The position numbers and the translations under genes were made by a program. Positions 16,302 to 26,371 of a stretch of 50,436 nucleotides of DNA are shown in pieces. Location of the stretch: positions 1 through 50,436 of the forward strand of contig JAPPDF010000045.1 in NCBI GenBank assembly GCA_028875575.1. The letters run 5' to 3'. Below the pieces are notes generated by a model, which did not search any database, was not told the DNA's origin, and saw nothing but the letters and a program-made list of their open reading frames with translations. The DNA is from Acidobacteriota bacterium. GTDB taxonomy: Bacteria; Acidobacteriota; Terriglobia; Versatilivoradales; Versatilivoraceae. Position 1 is the first letter of the stretch; every line of letters starts with the position of its first letter.

Positions 16302-17147
16302 ATGACCGACATCAACGAAATCGGGGCGACCGCATTCGTCATCGCGTCCATCCGCGCGTTGGAGGATGAAAAGCCGGAGCCTCTGTTCAGCGACCCGTAT
16401 GCCAGATGGTTCTCCAACGAGCGCGCCCGTGGCGCCGCGCGGCAACTGGACATCGCCTTTCCGCCGTCGACCACCATGGTCCGCTTCCGCACCCGCTACT
16501 TCAACGGCTTCGTCGAGCGCGGGATCGCGGCCGGCGCCCGCCAGGTCGTGCTGCTCGGCGGCGGCTTCGACATGCGGGCCCACCAGTACGGCAATCAGGA
16601 CATCGCTTTCTTCGAGGTCGACCAGAAGGCCATCCTCGATTTCAAGCGTGGGATTCTGGGGCGGAGCGGACTCGCTCAGCCCCCCTCGCTCCTCACCAAC
16701 TACCTCCACGCCGACATCCCCTCCAGCCTCGCGGAACTCGGCTTCGCCCCGGCCGCTTCCACGCTGATCGTCTGGGAAGGCAACACCATGTACCTGCCTC
16801 CCGGGAGCGTCGTGCCGTTCCTCGATCGCCTCGCCGATTCGATGCCTTCGTTCCGCATCGCCTTCGACTACTTCGCGCTCGACCTGCAGGATCGCGAATC
16901 CATAGACCCGCAGGACCGTGAGCGCATTGAGGGGGTGGAACGGGCGATGAGCGCCTCATTCCCCACGGGCTTTTCCGACCTGGCCGTGTTTGAGAACGAG
17001 ACGCCGCTCAGAGTCGTTGAGTCGGGTTCGTTCTCGGAGTTGGCCGAGGAATACGGGCAGACGGAGACGGTGGCCGCCTACCCCGAGGACTGGCGCGAGA
17101 CGCTCAAGCTCTATCGGTATTGCGTCTTGGAGAGGGTGCGGCGGTAA
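16302..17147 (+). CDS. class I SAM-dependent methyltransferase, leucine-carboxyl-methyltransferase-like
   Basis: A 281-residue methyltransferase of the LCM/PPM-type family (TIGR00027-like). Motifs in order: ATAFVIASIRALE at the N-terminus; LFSDPYARWF; RFRTRYFNGFVERGIAAGARQVVLLGGGFDMRAH, containing the glycine-rich SAM site; FFEVDQKAILDFK with the acidic residue that binds the SAM ribose; and TLIVWEGNTMYLPP. It probably methylates a carboxyl or hydroxyl group of a small molecule, using SAM, in the cytosol. The ATG at 16302 is chosen because GAGAGGAG precedes it and family members start at this point; the frame is open further upstream in very G/C-rich sequence. It lies between the small-gene islet and the recombinase. 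Confidence 0.85.
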   Translation: MTDINEIGATAFVIASIRALEDEKPEPLFSDPYARWFSNERARGAARQLDIAFPPSTTMVRFRTRYFNGFVERGIAAGARQVVLLGGGFDMRAHQYGNQDIAFFEVDQKAILDFKRGILGRSGLAQPPSLLTNYLHADIPSSLAELGFAPAASTLIVWEGNTMYLPPGSVVPFLDRLADSMPSFRIAFDYFALDLQDRESIDPQDRERIEGVERAMSASFPTGFSDLAVFENETPLRVVESGSFSELAEEYGQTETVAAYPEDWRETLKLYRYCVLERVRR

Positions 17148-17231
17148 CTCCCGGCAGGCCCACAGCGCCCGACCGCCTCCACCCGACCGGGAAGGCGGAA
17201 ATGCTGAAAACCCGAACCCGGGTTGTCCGGC

Positions 17232-18362
17232 TTAAGCCGACCTGCCCCGGGGGAGGTCGCTTTGCTGGATCTGGTGCGGGCCACCGATCCCTTGGGTCAG
17301 GTAGCGCGCCCAGTCGTTCATCAGGATACGCCGGCGCTCGAACAGGTCGGAGCGGGCATAGGCCGCCTCGACCCGGTTGCCGACCACATGCGCCAGGGCC
17401 GCCTCAATCACCTCCCGGGGATGGCCGGTCTCTTCGGCCGCCCAGTCCCGGAAGCTGGAGCGGAACCGGTACGGCACGGCCGCAATCTCCTGCTCGCGGA
17501 CCAGCCACCGCAGCTCCTTGTCATTGAGCGGCTTCCCCTGCCCACGGGTGAACACCAGAGGACCGGCTCCCTGGCCTAAGGTCCGTGCCGCCTCGAGAAT
17601 CTCCAGGGCACGTCCACACAGCGGCACCCGGTGCTTCCGGTTCGCCTTCATCCGCTTGGCCGGGACGGTCCAGACACCAGCCTCCCGATCGATCTCCTTC
17701 CACTCGGCCCACCGCACCTCACTCCACCTGGCCGCCGTCAGCACCAGAAACCCGAAGGCCGGCTTGGCCACCTCCGGCGCCACCGCTGCCTGCACCGTCC
17801 GGATTGCCACAGCCACCTCCCCAAGGGGCAAGGCCCGCATGTGATCGGTAACGTCATGTCGGGCACCCAGAACCGGGCCGATCCGGTCGCAGGGGTACTC
17901 CATGGCCACGGCCCATTCCAGGACCGTCCACAGGCGCTGGCGCACCCGCCGGGCGCTGGAGGGCTTCCGGTGCCAGATAGGGGTGAGGATCTCAAGCAGG
18001 CCGGCTCTGCTGACCTCGGAGACCGGCATGCTGCCGATGTGGGGGAATGCGAAACGCCTCAGGTTGGACATCCACTCGCGGTCGTAGCACCGGCCGCGCC
18101 ATCCGTCCCGCTTCTGTTCCAGCACACGCGAGGCGGCTGCGGCGAAGGTGGGGATGCCTTGGGTGCGGCGTTTCTCGGCAAGGGGGTCTCCACCCTCACG
18201 AGCGAGCTTGCGGTTGACCAGCACCTTCTCCCTGGCCGCGGCCAGTGGAACCAGGGCGTGGCTGCCGAGACCGAGCCCCCGGCGGCGGCAATCATCCCCG
18301 GTGTTCGATCTCAAACAGGTCGGGGCCCATCCAGCGCAGTTTGGACGCTGAAGGCTCTTCAA
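17232..18362 (-). CDS. tyrosine recombinase (P4-type integrase), N-terminus missing
   Basis: Site-specific recombinase that would mark a genomic island. Numbering from the open frame's first codon, RGLGLGSHALVPLAAAREK at residues 28-46 is the end of the DUF4102 arm-type DNA-binding domain. A core-binding domain follows (residues 70-160), then the catalytic domain with Arg212 in TAARWSEVRW, lysines in KRMKANRKHRVPL, Arg301 in YRFRSSFRDW, His325 in ALAHVVGNR and nucleophile Tyr335 in EAAYARSD. Two oddities: about 45 residues of the N-terminal domain are absent, since frame homology stops near 18310 and there is no start codon with an SD; and the usual His of the H-x-x-R box is Tyr298. It is probably a 5-prime-truncated relic. 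No tRNA gene lies beside it. Confidence 0.75.
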   Translation of the reverse strand: MKSLQRPNCAGWAPTCLRSNTGDDCRRRGLGLGSHALVPLAAAREKVLVNRKLAREGGDPLAEKRRTQGIPTFAAAASRVLEQKRDGWRGRCYDREWMSNLRRFAFPHIGSMPVSEVSRAGLLEILTPIWHRKPSSARRVRQRLWTVLEWAVAMEYPCDRIGPVLGARHDVTDHMRALPLGEVAVAIRTVQAAVAPEVAKPAFGFLVLTAARWSEVRWAEWKEIDREAGVWTVPAKRMKANRKHRVPLCGRALEILEAARTLGQGAGPLVFTRGQGKPLNDKELRWLVREQEIAAVPYRFRSSFRDWAAEETGHPREVIEAALAHVVGNRVEAAYARSDLFERRRILMNDWARYLTQGIGGPHQIQQSDLPRGRSA

Positions 18363-18446
18363 TAAAGCGCCGCAGGATACTGGAGTTAAACACTATCCCA
18401 GTCGTTGCCCAGCGAGCCGGTGAAAAATCTGCGTAGGGAAGGGGCT

Positions 18447-19571
18447 TCAGGAAGACAGCGGGGGTGGGTTGATCCCCTGTCGGGGCAGGAAGGGATGGGC
18501 GGCCACCTGAGGCTGGAAGGATTGGGCCCAGCGCCCGGGAATGGCCAGGCCGCAGCTCGGACAGTTTCCCTCCGGAGTCAGGTGGTACCCTAAGATAAGG
18601 TAGCCGAACCGCACGATCAGCAGGGTCCGGCAGCCCGGGCAGCAGGAGTGCTCCAGATCCCCCACCCGGCCCGGCCGGTTGCCGGCATAGACGTAGCGCA
18701 GTCCCTCCTGCCGGCCGATCTCGGCCGCCGCCACCAGCATTTCGGCGCTGGTATTGTCGGGGTCGGTCAATTTGTAGTCCTGGTGAAAGGCGGTCACATG
18801 CCAGGGAATATCGGGAGACACGCCCGCCAGGAAGGCCGCCAGCCGCCGGACTTCATCCTCTGAATCGTTGAAGCCCGGTATCAGCAGCGTCACGATTTCC
18901 AGCCAGAATCCCTGCCGGTACAGGCTGGAGATGGTCTCCAGGATCGGCTGCAGCCGCCCGCCCAGTCTGCGGTACTGGCGATCCCGGAAACTCTTCAGAT
19001 CCACCTTGTAGAGGTCCACCCAGGGTTTGAGGTATTCCAGCACCTCCGGAGTGCCGTTGCCGTTGGAGACGAACCCGGTGGTCAGGCCCTCCTTGCGGGC
19101 CTCCCTGAACACCGCCACCGCCCACTCGCTGGTGATCAGCGGCTCGTTGTAGGTGCTCACGATCACCCTGGCCCGCTGCCTCACGGCCGCCCGGGCCAGG
19201 GCCTGGGGCGTGGTCCTGCGCGGGGGCGCTACCGCCGCCGGGTCTCGCAAGGCCTGAGAGGTCACCCAGTTCTGACAGTAGGCGCAGTGCAGGTCGCAGC
19301 CCAGCATGCCGAAGCTGTAGGCCAGCGCCCCGGGGTAGGCGTGAAAGAAGGGCTTCTTTTCAATGGGGTCGCACTGCACCCCTCCGGTATATCCCCAGGG
19401 GACCATCAACTTGCCGCCCCGGTTGAACCGAACCCGGCAGACGCCCGGGCGGCCCTCGGGAATCGGGCAACAGTGCCCGCAGGCGTAGCAGCGGATGCGT
19501 TTCTCATCCAGCCGCTCCCAGAGCTCTCCCTCCCTCACCTTCTGTTTCAGGACGTTCTGCAGATTGGGCAT
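18447..19571 (-). CDS. amrS: AmmeMemoRadiSam-system radical SAM enzyme AmrS
   Basis: A 374-residue radical SAM protein. The cluster-binding triad is Cys92, Cys96 and Cys99 (GCDLHCAYCQNW). An N-terminal cysteine group (C28, C31, C34/C35, C45 in RCYACGHCCPIPEGRPGVC) is the AmrS hallmark. STYNEPLITSEW, TGFVSNGN and DLYKVDLKSF are family blocks of the TIM barrel. A C-terminal zinc-ribbon-like set (CCPGC, then CPSCG) follows. The usual AMMECR1 and Memo partners are not in this window. The physiological reaction of AmrS is not established. It starts 68 bp downstream of the mscS stop on the same strand and could be cotranscribed with it. Confidence 0.9.
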   Translation of the reverse strand: MPNLQNVLKQKVREGELWERLDEKRIRCYACGHCCPIPEGRPGVCRVRFNRGGKLMVPWGYTGGVQCDPIEKKPFFHAYPGALAYSFGMLGCDLHCAYCQNWVTSQALRDPAAVAPPRRTTPQALARAAVRQRARVIVSTYNEPLITSEWAVAVFREARKEGLTTGFVSNGNGTPEVLEYLKPWVDLYKVDLKSFRDRQYRRLGGRLQPILETISSLYRQGFWLEIVTLLIPGFNDSEDEVRRLAAFLAGVSPDIPWHVTAFHQDYKLTDPDNTSAEMLVAAAEIGRQEGLRYVYAGNRPGRVGDLEHSCCPGCRTLLIVRFGYLILGYHLTPEGNCPSCGLAIPGRWAQSFQPQVAAHPFLPRQGINPPPLSS

Positions 19572-19639
19572 CGGATCTCACCGCCGGTTCGAGTTCGGAG
19601 CGGATCTGCCGTACCGGTCGCCGCCGACCCCTCAAAGGA

Positions 19640-20743
19640 TCATTCGTAGCCCTCGGAGTCAGCCGTGCTTTCTCCCAGGGGAGCCGGCCGGCGTGGGCGC
19701 CGTTCGGCGGGAGGCTTGGCCGGCTGGGGGCGGACCCTTGGCTTCGGGGTGGAGGGTGCCGCCTTTGTCAGGCTCGCAGGTTCCACCTTTCCGGCTCCCA
19801 AGCCCTTTTCCTCCAGCACTTCGCGGATCATGGCCTTGATTTCGCCGGGATCGGCGCCGACCGGCCGGGTGGCGAAGGCCTTGCTGGCCTCGCCGAAATA
19901 GAGGGAGCGGTGGGGGAAGGGAATCTCGATGCCCAGCTCGTCGAACCTTTTCTTGATGCGGCGATTCATCTCCCGGCCGACCATCCACTGCTTGATGGGC
20001 GCGGTCTTGATGCGGGCCTTGATCATGACGGCGGAGTCGGCGAACTCGTCCACCCCCATCACCTCCAGCGGCGCCAGAATGAACGAGCTATAGGTCTCCT
20101 CCTGCATCATCTCGTCGGCCAGCTCCCTGACCACCGTCGAGACGTGGTCGGTATCCTCCTTGTAGGCCACGCCGATGTTGAAGACGTAGTAGGAGTATTC
20201 CTGGGTCATGTTGGACAGGGTGTTGATGGTGCCGTTGGGAAAGATGTGAACGGTGCCGTCCAGGCTTCGCAGCACGGTGGTTCTCAGGTTGATCTGCTCC
20301 ACCAGCCCCCCGGTGCCGTTGATGATGGCCACGTCGTTGACACGGACCTGGTTCTCGAGCAGCATGAAGAGCCCTGAAATCACGTCCCGTACCAGGTTCT
20401 GAGCCCCGAAGCCGACCGCCAGCCCCGCCACCCCGGCGCCGGCCAGCAGCGGTCCCACGTTGAAGCCCGCTTCCTCCAGGGCCATCATGAAGACCACCAC
20501 CCAGATCAGCACCACCACCGTCTTTCGGAAGATGCCCCCCAGGGTGGCCGCCCGTTTCTCCAGCTCAACGTCCGGCTCGTGCCGTCGGGATTGCATGACT
20601 CTGACCAGCCGCATCCGCAGCTTGGGCACGTAGTGATGAATCATGCGAGAGGCGATCCAAGCCAGGAGAAACAGACCGGTAATTTTGGCGCCCGCACCCG
20701 CATAGCGAGTCGCGAACTCGCCAATTTGAGTCCAATCGATCAA
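19640..20743 (-). CDS. MscS-family mechanosensitive channel
   Basis: A 367-residue small-conductance mechanosensitive channel of the inner membrane. Three N-terminal hydrophobic segments are visible (ITGLFLLAWIAS, TVVVLIWVVVFMMALEEAG, and the pore helix LLAGAGVAGLAVGFGAQNLVRDVISG with the Gly/Ala pattern of TM3). The beta domain follows (VRVNDVAIINGTGGLVEQINLRTTVLR), then GTVHIFPNGTI and the C-terminal alpha/beta domain. The C-tail is Pro- and Arg-rich. A TTG start at 20743 is chosen because AGGAGG lies 7 bases upstream; the open frame extends 40 codons further in non-protein-like sequence. It acts in osmotic-shock release. It lies between the DUF2007 and amrS genes, same strand. Confidence 0.85.
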   Translation of the reverse strand: MIDWTQIGEFATRYAGAGAKITGLFLLAWIASRMIHHYVPKLRMRLVRVMQSRRHEPDVELEKRAATLGGIFRKTVVVLIWVVVFMMALEEAGFNVGPLLAGAGVAGLAVGFGAQNLVRDVISGLFMLLENQVRVNDVAIINGTGGLVEQINLRTTVLRSLDGTVHIFPNGTINTLSNMTQEYSYYVFNIGVAYKEDTDHVSTVVRELADEMMQEETYSSFILAPLEVMGVDEFADSAVMIKARIKTAPIKQWMVGREMNRRIKKRFDELGIEIPFPHRSLYFGEASKAFATRPVGADPGEIKAMIREVLEEKGLGAGKVEPASLTKAAPSTPKPRVRPQPAKPPAERRPRRPAPLGESTADSEGYE

Positions 20744-20878
20744 AGGAGCACCTCCTCGGTTTCCGCGTGGCGGTGGAAGCGGTCGCCGTCCGCCATCGGG
20801 AGACTGCACAAACGGGTTTGTCCCGAGAACCGTGAGCGGTTGAGCCGCCCCGGATGCCGACAAGGAGAAGGCTTGCGC

Positions 20879-21169
20879 TCAATCATCTGCGCCGGCGTCC
20901 TCTTCCGTCTCCTCGTCCAGCACGGCCAGCACTTCTTCGGCATCCGAAGCCTGGTCTTCGGGGACGTGGATTCTGGCTGCGAAGCCGTGGCGGCTCAGGC
21001 CCGCCCCGAAGGGTCCCAGCGGCAACAGCGTCGAGGCTTCCTCGCCCTGCACCGTGTAGTCGATGCCGGCATCCTCGAGCACCGACTTGACCAGCATCAA
21101 CAGGGACACGTCGGTGGTCTCGAATACCATCACCCAGCGCTGGGGGCCGGACTCCTGGTCGGTGGTCAT
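20879..21169 (-). CDS. DUF2007-domain protein
   Basis: A 96-residue soluble protein matching DUF2007, a small ferredoxin-like domain described as putative signal-transducing: WVMVFETTDVSLLMLVKSVLEDAGIDYTVQG, then LPLGPFG and ARIHVPEDQASDAEEVLAVL. The C-tail is strongly acidic (DEETEEDAGADD). The ATG at 21169 is preferred; a GTG four codons upstream is an alternative, and neither has a strong ribosome-binding site. It is first in a minus-strand group with mscS and amrS, 135 bp upstream of the channel gene. The ligand or partner is unknown. Confidence 0.75.
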   Translation of the reverse strand: MTTDQESGPQRWVMVFETTDVSLLMLVKSVLEDAGIDYTVQGEEASTLLPLGPFGAGLSRHGFAARIHVPEDQASDAEEVLAVLDEETEEDAGADD

Positions 21170-21285
21170 CGGAGAATTCACCCGGGGATTGGAAGGCCGC
21201 TAGCCGCTTGCTGCCTTTATGCTAGAATGAACCCCTGCTTAGGTGCAAATAGACCCGAGTGTAACCGAAAAACCGGGGACTTGGT

Positions 21286-24099
21286 TTGAGCCCGAGAGCC
21301 CTTCCCATCCTTGTCTTCATGTTGTCCGCCGGCCCGGCCCAGGGACTGGCGGCCGACGCCCCACTGCCTGAAAAAGCCCAGGCTGTCCTGCAGCAGCATT
21401 GCCTGTCCTGCCACGGGGAGGCGCGCATCTCGGGCCTGGATCTCCGCCAGCGGGAGACCCTGCTCAAGGGCGGCGACAGCGGTCCCGCCATCGTTCCCGG
21501 GCACCCGGAAGAGAGTCTGCTCTACCAGGCTGTCCTTCAGTCCGGAGAGTTGAAAATGCCGGTGGGCGGCGCTCTCTCGCCGGATGAAGTGGAGGTCCTG
21601 AGAGAATGGATCCGGGCGGGCGCTCCCTGGGAGGAAGATCCTCATGGTTCCAACGGGATTTCCAACTGGTGGTCGTTTCAGGCGTTGGGCGACCCCGAGG
21701 CGCCTGAGGTGCGTAATCCGGGCTGGGTTCGGACGCCGGTGGATGCCTTCGTGCTGCACAAGCTGGAGGAAAAAGGCTTGGACCCGGCGCCCCGCGCCGG
21801 CAAGCTGATGCTGCTCCGCCGGGCCAAGTTCGACCTTCACGGCCTGCCCCCCACCGAGGAGGAAATCGAGCAGTTTGTCGGCGACAGGGCTCCCGGGGCC
21901 TTCGCCCGGCTGGTGGACCGCCTGCTGGCCTCGCCCCGCTACGGCGAACGCTGGGGCCGCCACTGGCTGGACGTCGCCCGCTACGCCGATTCCAGCGGCC
22001 TCGACGAAGACATCACCATGCCCTATGCCTGGCGCTACCGGGATTACGTGGTCGACAGCTTCAATCGGGACCTTCCCTACGATCGATTCGTCAAGGACCA
22101 GATCGCAGGCGACCTCTATCCCTCCGGCCGACCGGGGCACCCCAACGTTCGGGCCGTGCTGGGGACCGGGTTTCTGGCAATCGGCCCCCGCGCCATCGCC
22201 CAGCAGGACAAGACCAAGATGGTCTACGACCTGGTGGACGAGCAGATCGACACTCTTTCCAAGGCCTTCCTGGGACTGACCATCGCGTGTGCTCGCTGCC
22301 ACGACCACAAGTTCGACCCGATTTCGACCAAGGACTACTACTCCCTGGCTTCCATCTTCGCCAGCACCCGCAGCTTCGGCGTCCTCATACCGCCCGACAA
22401 GAAGCCGCCCTTCGTGTCCAAGTTCTACTTCGAGCCCCTGGTTCCCAAGGAGGTCCACCAGCGCTACCGGAGCCACCAGGACAAGATCAAGGGGCGGGAG
22501 TCACTGATCGAGGCACTGGTGCTGACCGGGGTCGCCGGGAATCTCGAGGAAAAGCTCTATCCCCTTCTGGCCGAATACATGTTGGCGGCCCGGCGTGTCT
22601 ACGGGCAAGGTGAGTCCCTGAAGCAGGTGGCGGAAGCGGAGGATCTGGACCCGCAACTGCTGCAGCGCTGGATCGAATACCTCCAACCGGGCAACGCTTT
22701 TCGTCCCTACCTGGAGAAGTGGCACCGGGCCGAGTCCTCCGAACTCGCCAGGGTGGCAGGGGAATACCAGGATCTCTTCGACAGGTTGTCCGGAGGGTGG
22801 CACCAGCGCCTGCGTCAATGGAAGCAGAAGGTGGAGGTGGCCGTTCGGGAGGGCAAGGCCCCCCGCAAGAAACCGGCCTTCTTTGACGAGTTCATCACCG
22901 TGGAGGGTCGCTTTTTCAACTCGGTGATCAGTCCTCCTCCCAAGGCCGAGGGGACCAAGGCGGACAGCGGACCCTTCGGGATTCAGGAAGAGGATCAGGA
23001 AGAGCTGCTGCCCAAGGAGACACGGGACCGCATCGGCGAACTGAGAAAAGAGGTGGAGCTTCTGGAGGAGTCCTCGCCTCCGGAGCCACCCCTGGCTTCC
23101 GCCGTGGCCGAGGGGGAACCGGTCGACCAGAGGGTGTTCGTCCGTGGCAGTTACCAGACTCCTGGCGATCCGGTGGCCAAGCAGTTCCCGGTGGTGCTGG
23201 CCGGAAGCCGGCAGACGCCGATCACTCAAGGCAGCGGGCGCAGGGAGCTGGCCGAGTGGCTGACCCGAGCAGACCATCCCCTGACCAGCCGGGTGATGGT
23301 CAACCGCATCTGGCAATGGCACTTCGGCGAGGGCCTGGTGCGCACTCCCAACAACTTCGGCACCACCGGCGAGAGACCCACCCATCCTCGGTTGATGGAC
23401 TACCTGGCGCGCCGATTGGTTGAGAGCGGATGGTCCCTCAAGGCCATGCACCGGATGCTGCTGCTGTCCAACACCTACCAGCAGAGCAGCCAGGCCTCTC
23501 CCAAGACCATGGAATCGGACCTGGACAATCGGCTATGGTCCCGAGCCAGACGCCGCCGGCTCTCGGTGGAGGAAATGCGGGACGCCTTCCTGGCGCTGGA
23601 CGGTTCCCTGGACCTGACCCTAGGAGGGTCGTTGGCCTCCCGGAAAATGGACTATGCCCAGAAGGGTCCGGAACAGGCCTTTCATCCCAACGAAACCCGC
23701 CGGCGCAGCCTCTACGTTCCGGTCATTCGCAACAAGATCCCCGGTGTGATGAAGCTGTTCGACTTCGCCAACAGCTCCTTGAGTTCGGCCAGGCGGACCG
23801 AGAGCAACGTGGCCACCCAAGCGCTCTACATGATGAACAGCGAGAACGTGGCCGATCGGTCGCGCTCCCTGGCCAAACATTTGACGGTGGGCGATGAGGG
23901 GGAGGATTCCGGGCGTGTTCGCAGGGCCTACCTGATTGCCCTGACCCGGCTGCCCACGCCCCAGGAGGTGGAGGAGTCACTCGCCTACCTGCGGAATTAT
24001 CCGGCAGGGACGGGGAAGGACGAAGATTCCCGTCTGGACGCCTGGCAGAGCCTCTGCCGGATTCTGATGACCTCCAACGAGTTCAACTTTGTCAACTGA
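21286..24099 (+). CDS. PSD1/planctomycete-type cytochrome c protein (DUF1549-DUF1553)
   Basis: A 937-residue exported protein. A TTG start gives a Sec signal, SPRALPILVFMLSAGPAQGLAADAP. A cytochrome-c-like domain follows with the haem motif C39-L-S-C42-H43 (PSC1 type). DUF1549 spans about residues 150-360 and includes VDAFVLHKLEEKGLDP, YGERWGRHWLDVARYADSSG and a second CARCH motif in CARCHDHKFDPISTKDYY. DUF1553 lies at about 650-920 (HPLTSRVMVNRIWQWHFGEGLV, then NNFGTTGERPTHPRLMDYLA). The biochemical role of these domains is not established; they are paired with DUF1501 proteins and often linked to polysaccharide degradation. The DUF1501 gene follows after 7 bp. A second, diverged pair lies at 35885-40042. 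Confidence 0.9.
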   Translation: MSPRALPILVFMLSAGPAQGLAADAPLPEKAQAVLQQHCLSCHGEARISGLDLRQRETLLKGGDSGPAIVPGHPEESLLYQAVLQSGELKMPVGGALSPDEVEVLREWIRAGAPWEEDPHGSNGISNWWSFQALGDPEAPEVRNPGWVRTPVDAFVLHKLEEKGLDPAPRAGKLMLLRRAKFDLHGLPPTEEEIEQFVGDRAPGAFARLVDRLLASPRYGERWGRHWLDVARYADSSGLDEDITMPYAWRYRDYVVDSFNRDLPYDRFVKDQIAGDLYPSGRPGHPNVRAVLGTGFLAIGPRAIAQQDKTKMVYDLVDEQIDTLSKAFLGLTIACARCHDHKFDPISTKDYYSLASIFASTRSFGVLIPPDKKPPFVSKFYFEPLVPKEVHQRYRSHQDKIKGRESLIEALVLTGVAGNLEEKLYPLLAEYMLAARRVYGQGESLKQVAEAEDLDPQLLQRWIEYLQPGNAFRPYLEKWHRAESSELARVAGEYQDLFDRLSGGWHQRLRQWKQKVEVAVREGKAPRKKPAFFDEFITVEGRFFNSVISPPPKAEGTKADSGPFGIQEEDQEELLPKETRDRIGELRKEVELLEESSPPEPPLASAVAEGEPVDQRVFVRGSYQTPGDPVAKQFPVVLAGSRQTPITQGSGRRELAEWLTRADHPLTSRVMVNRIWQWHFGEGLVRTPNNFGTTGERPTHPRLMDYLARRLVESGWSLKAMHRMLLLSNTYQQSSQASPKTMESDLDNRLWSRARRRRLSVEEMRDAFLALDGSLDLTLGGSLASRKMDYAQKGPEQAFHPNETRRRSLYVPVIRNKIPGVMKLFDFANSSLSSARRTESNVATQALYMMNSENVADRSRSLAKHLTVGDEGEDSGRVRRAYLIALTRLPTPQEVEESLAYLRNYPAGTGKDEDSRLDAWQSLCRILMTSNEFNFVN

Positions 24100-24106
24100 G
24101 GGAACC

Positions 24107-25531
<1,425 letters not shown>

Positions 25532-25537
25532 GCCGCT

Positions 25538-25572
25538 GAGCCCGGCTCCGCCTGATTCCTCCCTCCGGGCTC
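25538..25572 (+). terminator. possible terminator hairpin
   Basis: GAGCCCGG at 25538-25545 pairs with CCGGGCTC at 25565-25572 across a 19-nt loop, just after the DUF1501 stop. The following bases are C-rich rather than T-rich, so it may only be an mRNA 3-prime stem. Confidence 0.25.
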
Positions 25573-25588
25573 TCCCCCCTCGCAGGTC

Positions 25589-25951
25589 ATGACCGAAAGA
25601 GAGATCCTGATCAAGGCCGTCGATCGGGCCGTGGCCCAGGGTTGGCTGGGCATCCGGGACATGGGCTATCGTTACGACGGGGCGATCCTCCACCAGGGAA
25701 CGGTCCGGGTCAACGCCTCCCGATTGGATAACAAGAGCTGGCTGTTCAACCACCCCGACCGGATCCTGCTATCCGAAGAGTTCGCCGAAGCCTTCTTCGG
25801 CAGCGACCCCCACCATTGGGTGGCCCTGGTCCACTGTTCCCGTTGCCGAGTGGAATTCGAGTCCACCGACACCGAGTGTTGCTGGCAATACCACCTGGAC
25901 CAACTGCTGCTGTCGCCTCAACCCCTGAAGTATCTGGAAAGTTTTCTCTGA
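25589..25951 (+). CDS. hypothetical protein, 120 aa
   Basis: I do not recognise this family. It is a soluble protein beginning MTEREILIKAVDRAVAQGWL. The middle has a beta-like GYRYDGAILHQGTVRVNAS, then PDRILLSEEFAEAFFG, a segment CSRCRVEFESTDTECCW with four cysteines that could bind metal or form disulfides, and a Leu-rich end. It has no signal peptide. It follows the DUF1501 gene by 57 bp on the same strand. Codon use and composition look like the neighbours. The ribosome-binding site is weak (GCAGG before ATG). Confidence 0.6.
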   Translation: MTEREILIKAVDRAVAQGWLGIRDMGYRYDGAILHQGTVRVNASRLDNKSWLFNHPDRILLSEEFAEAFFGSDPHHWVALVHCSRCRVEFESTDTECCWQYHLDQLLLSPQPLKYLESFL

Positions 25952-26371
25952 GTCGCGCCGTCGCACGGTCCGGAGTCGAGCCGGAGGGGGTAAACTCGGC
26001 GTCCCCTACTTTTTTGTGGAGGCATTGCTTTCCGGGAGGGGTGCTTTCTATGCGCCGCATTCGCGGCTAGGTTGGCACGGAACCCATACGACCCCGGGTT
26101 GACACCCGGGGCTACCCTGAGCCGCAGCTACGCAGCTCTATAAGGATGGCCCGTAGGTGGCGTCTTGCCGGGTAACCCACCTCAACCGCAGCTTCGCAGC
26201 TCTCACCGAACTCGCAATGCTGCAAGGGGGAAGGTGCTTGTTTATTGGAATATTTTCCCGGGGGGCAGTCCGGGGATTCCAGTCGAGCCGCGAAGGCGGC
26301 GGCAGCAAGTAGCCCCGGAAGCAGCACCCGAAGGGGACTGCATGGCGCGATGATCGCCGACAAACCCTTGG
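25952..26371. repeat. cluster of degenerate palindromic repeats
   Basis: No gene in 420 bp. The stretch holds a perfect hairpin CCCCGGGT-TGAC-ACCCGGGG at 26092-26111; two near-identical copies of CCGCAGCT(A/T)CGCAGCTCT at 26122-26139 and 26186-26203; CGCCGCATTCGCGGC near 26053; and GAGCCGCGAAGGCGGCG near 26284. The CCGCGAATGCGG motif also occurs at about 11346. This looks like overlapping remains of one or more intergenic repeat families. There is no T-run to mark a terminator for the converging genes on either side. Confidence 0.5.

Noticed and set aside
16275-16709. Antisense frame under the methyltransferase
   Set aside because: The sense frame carries the full methyltransferase motif set; the antisense product has no recognisable features.
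17148-17231. Search for a tRNA or attachment site beside the integrase
   Set aside because: No cloverleaf, T-loop or CCA-end signature could be found in the flanks of the recombinase gene.
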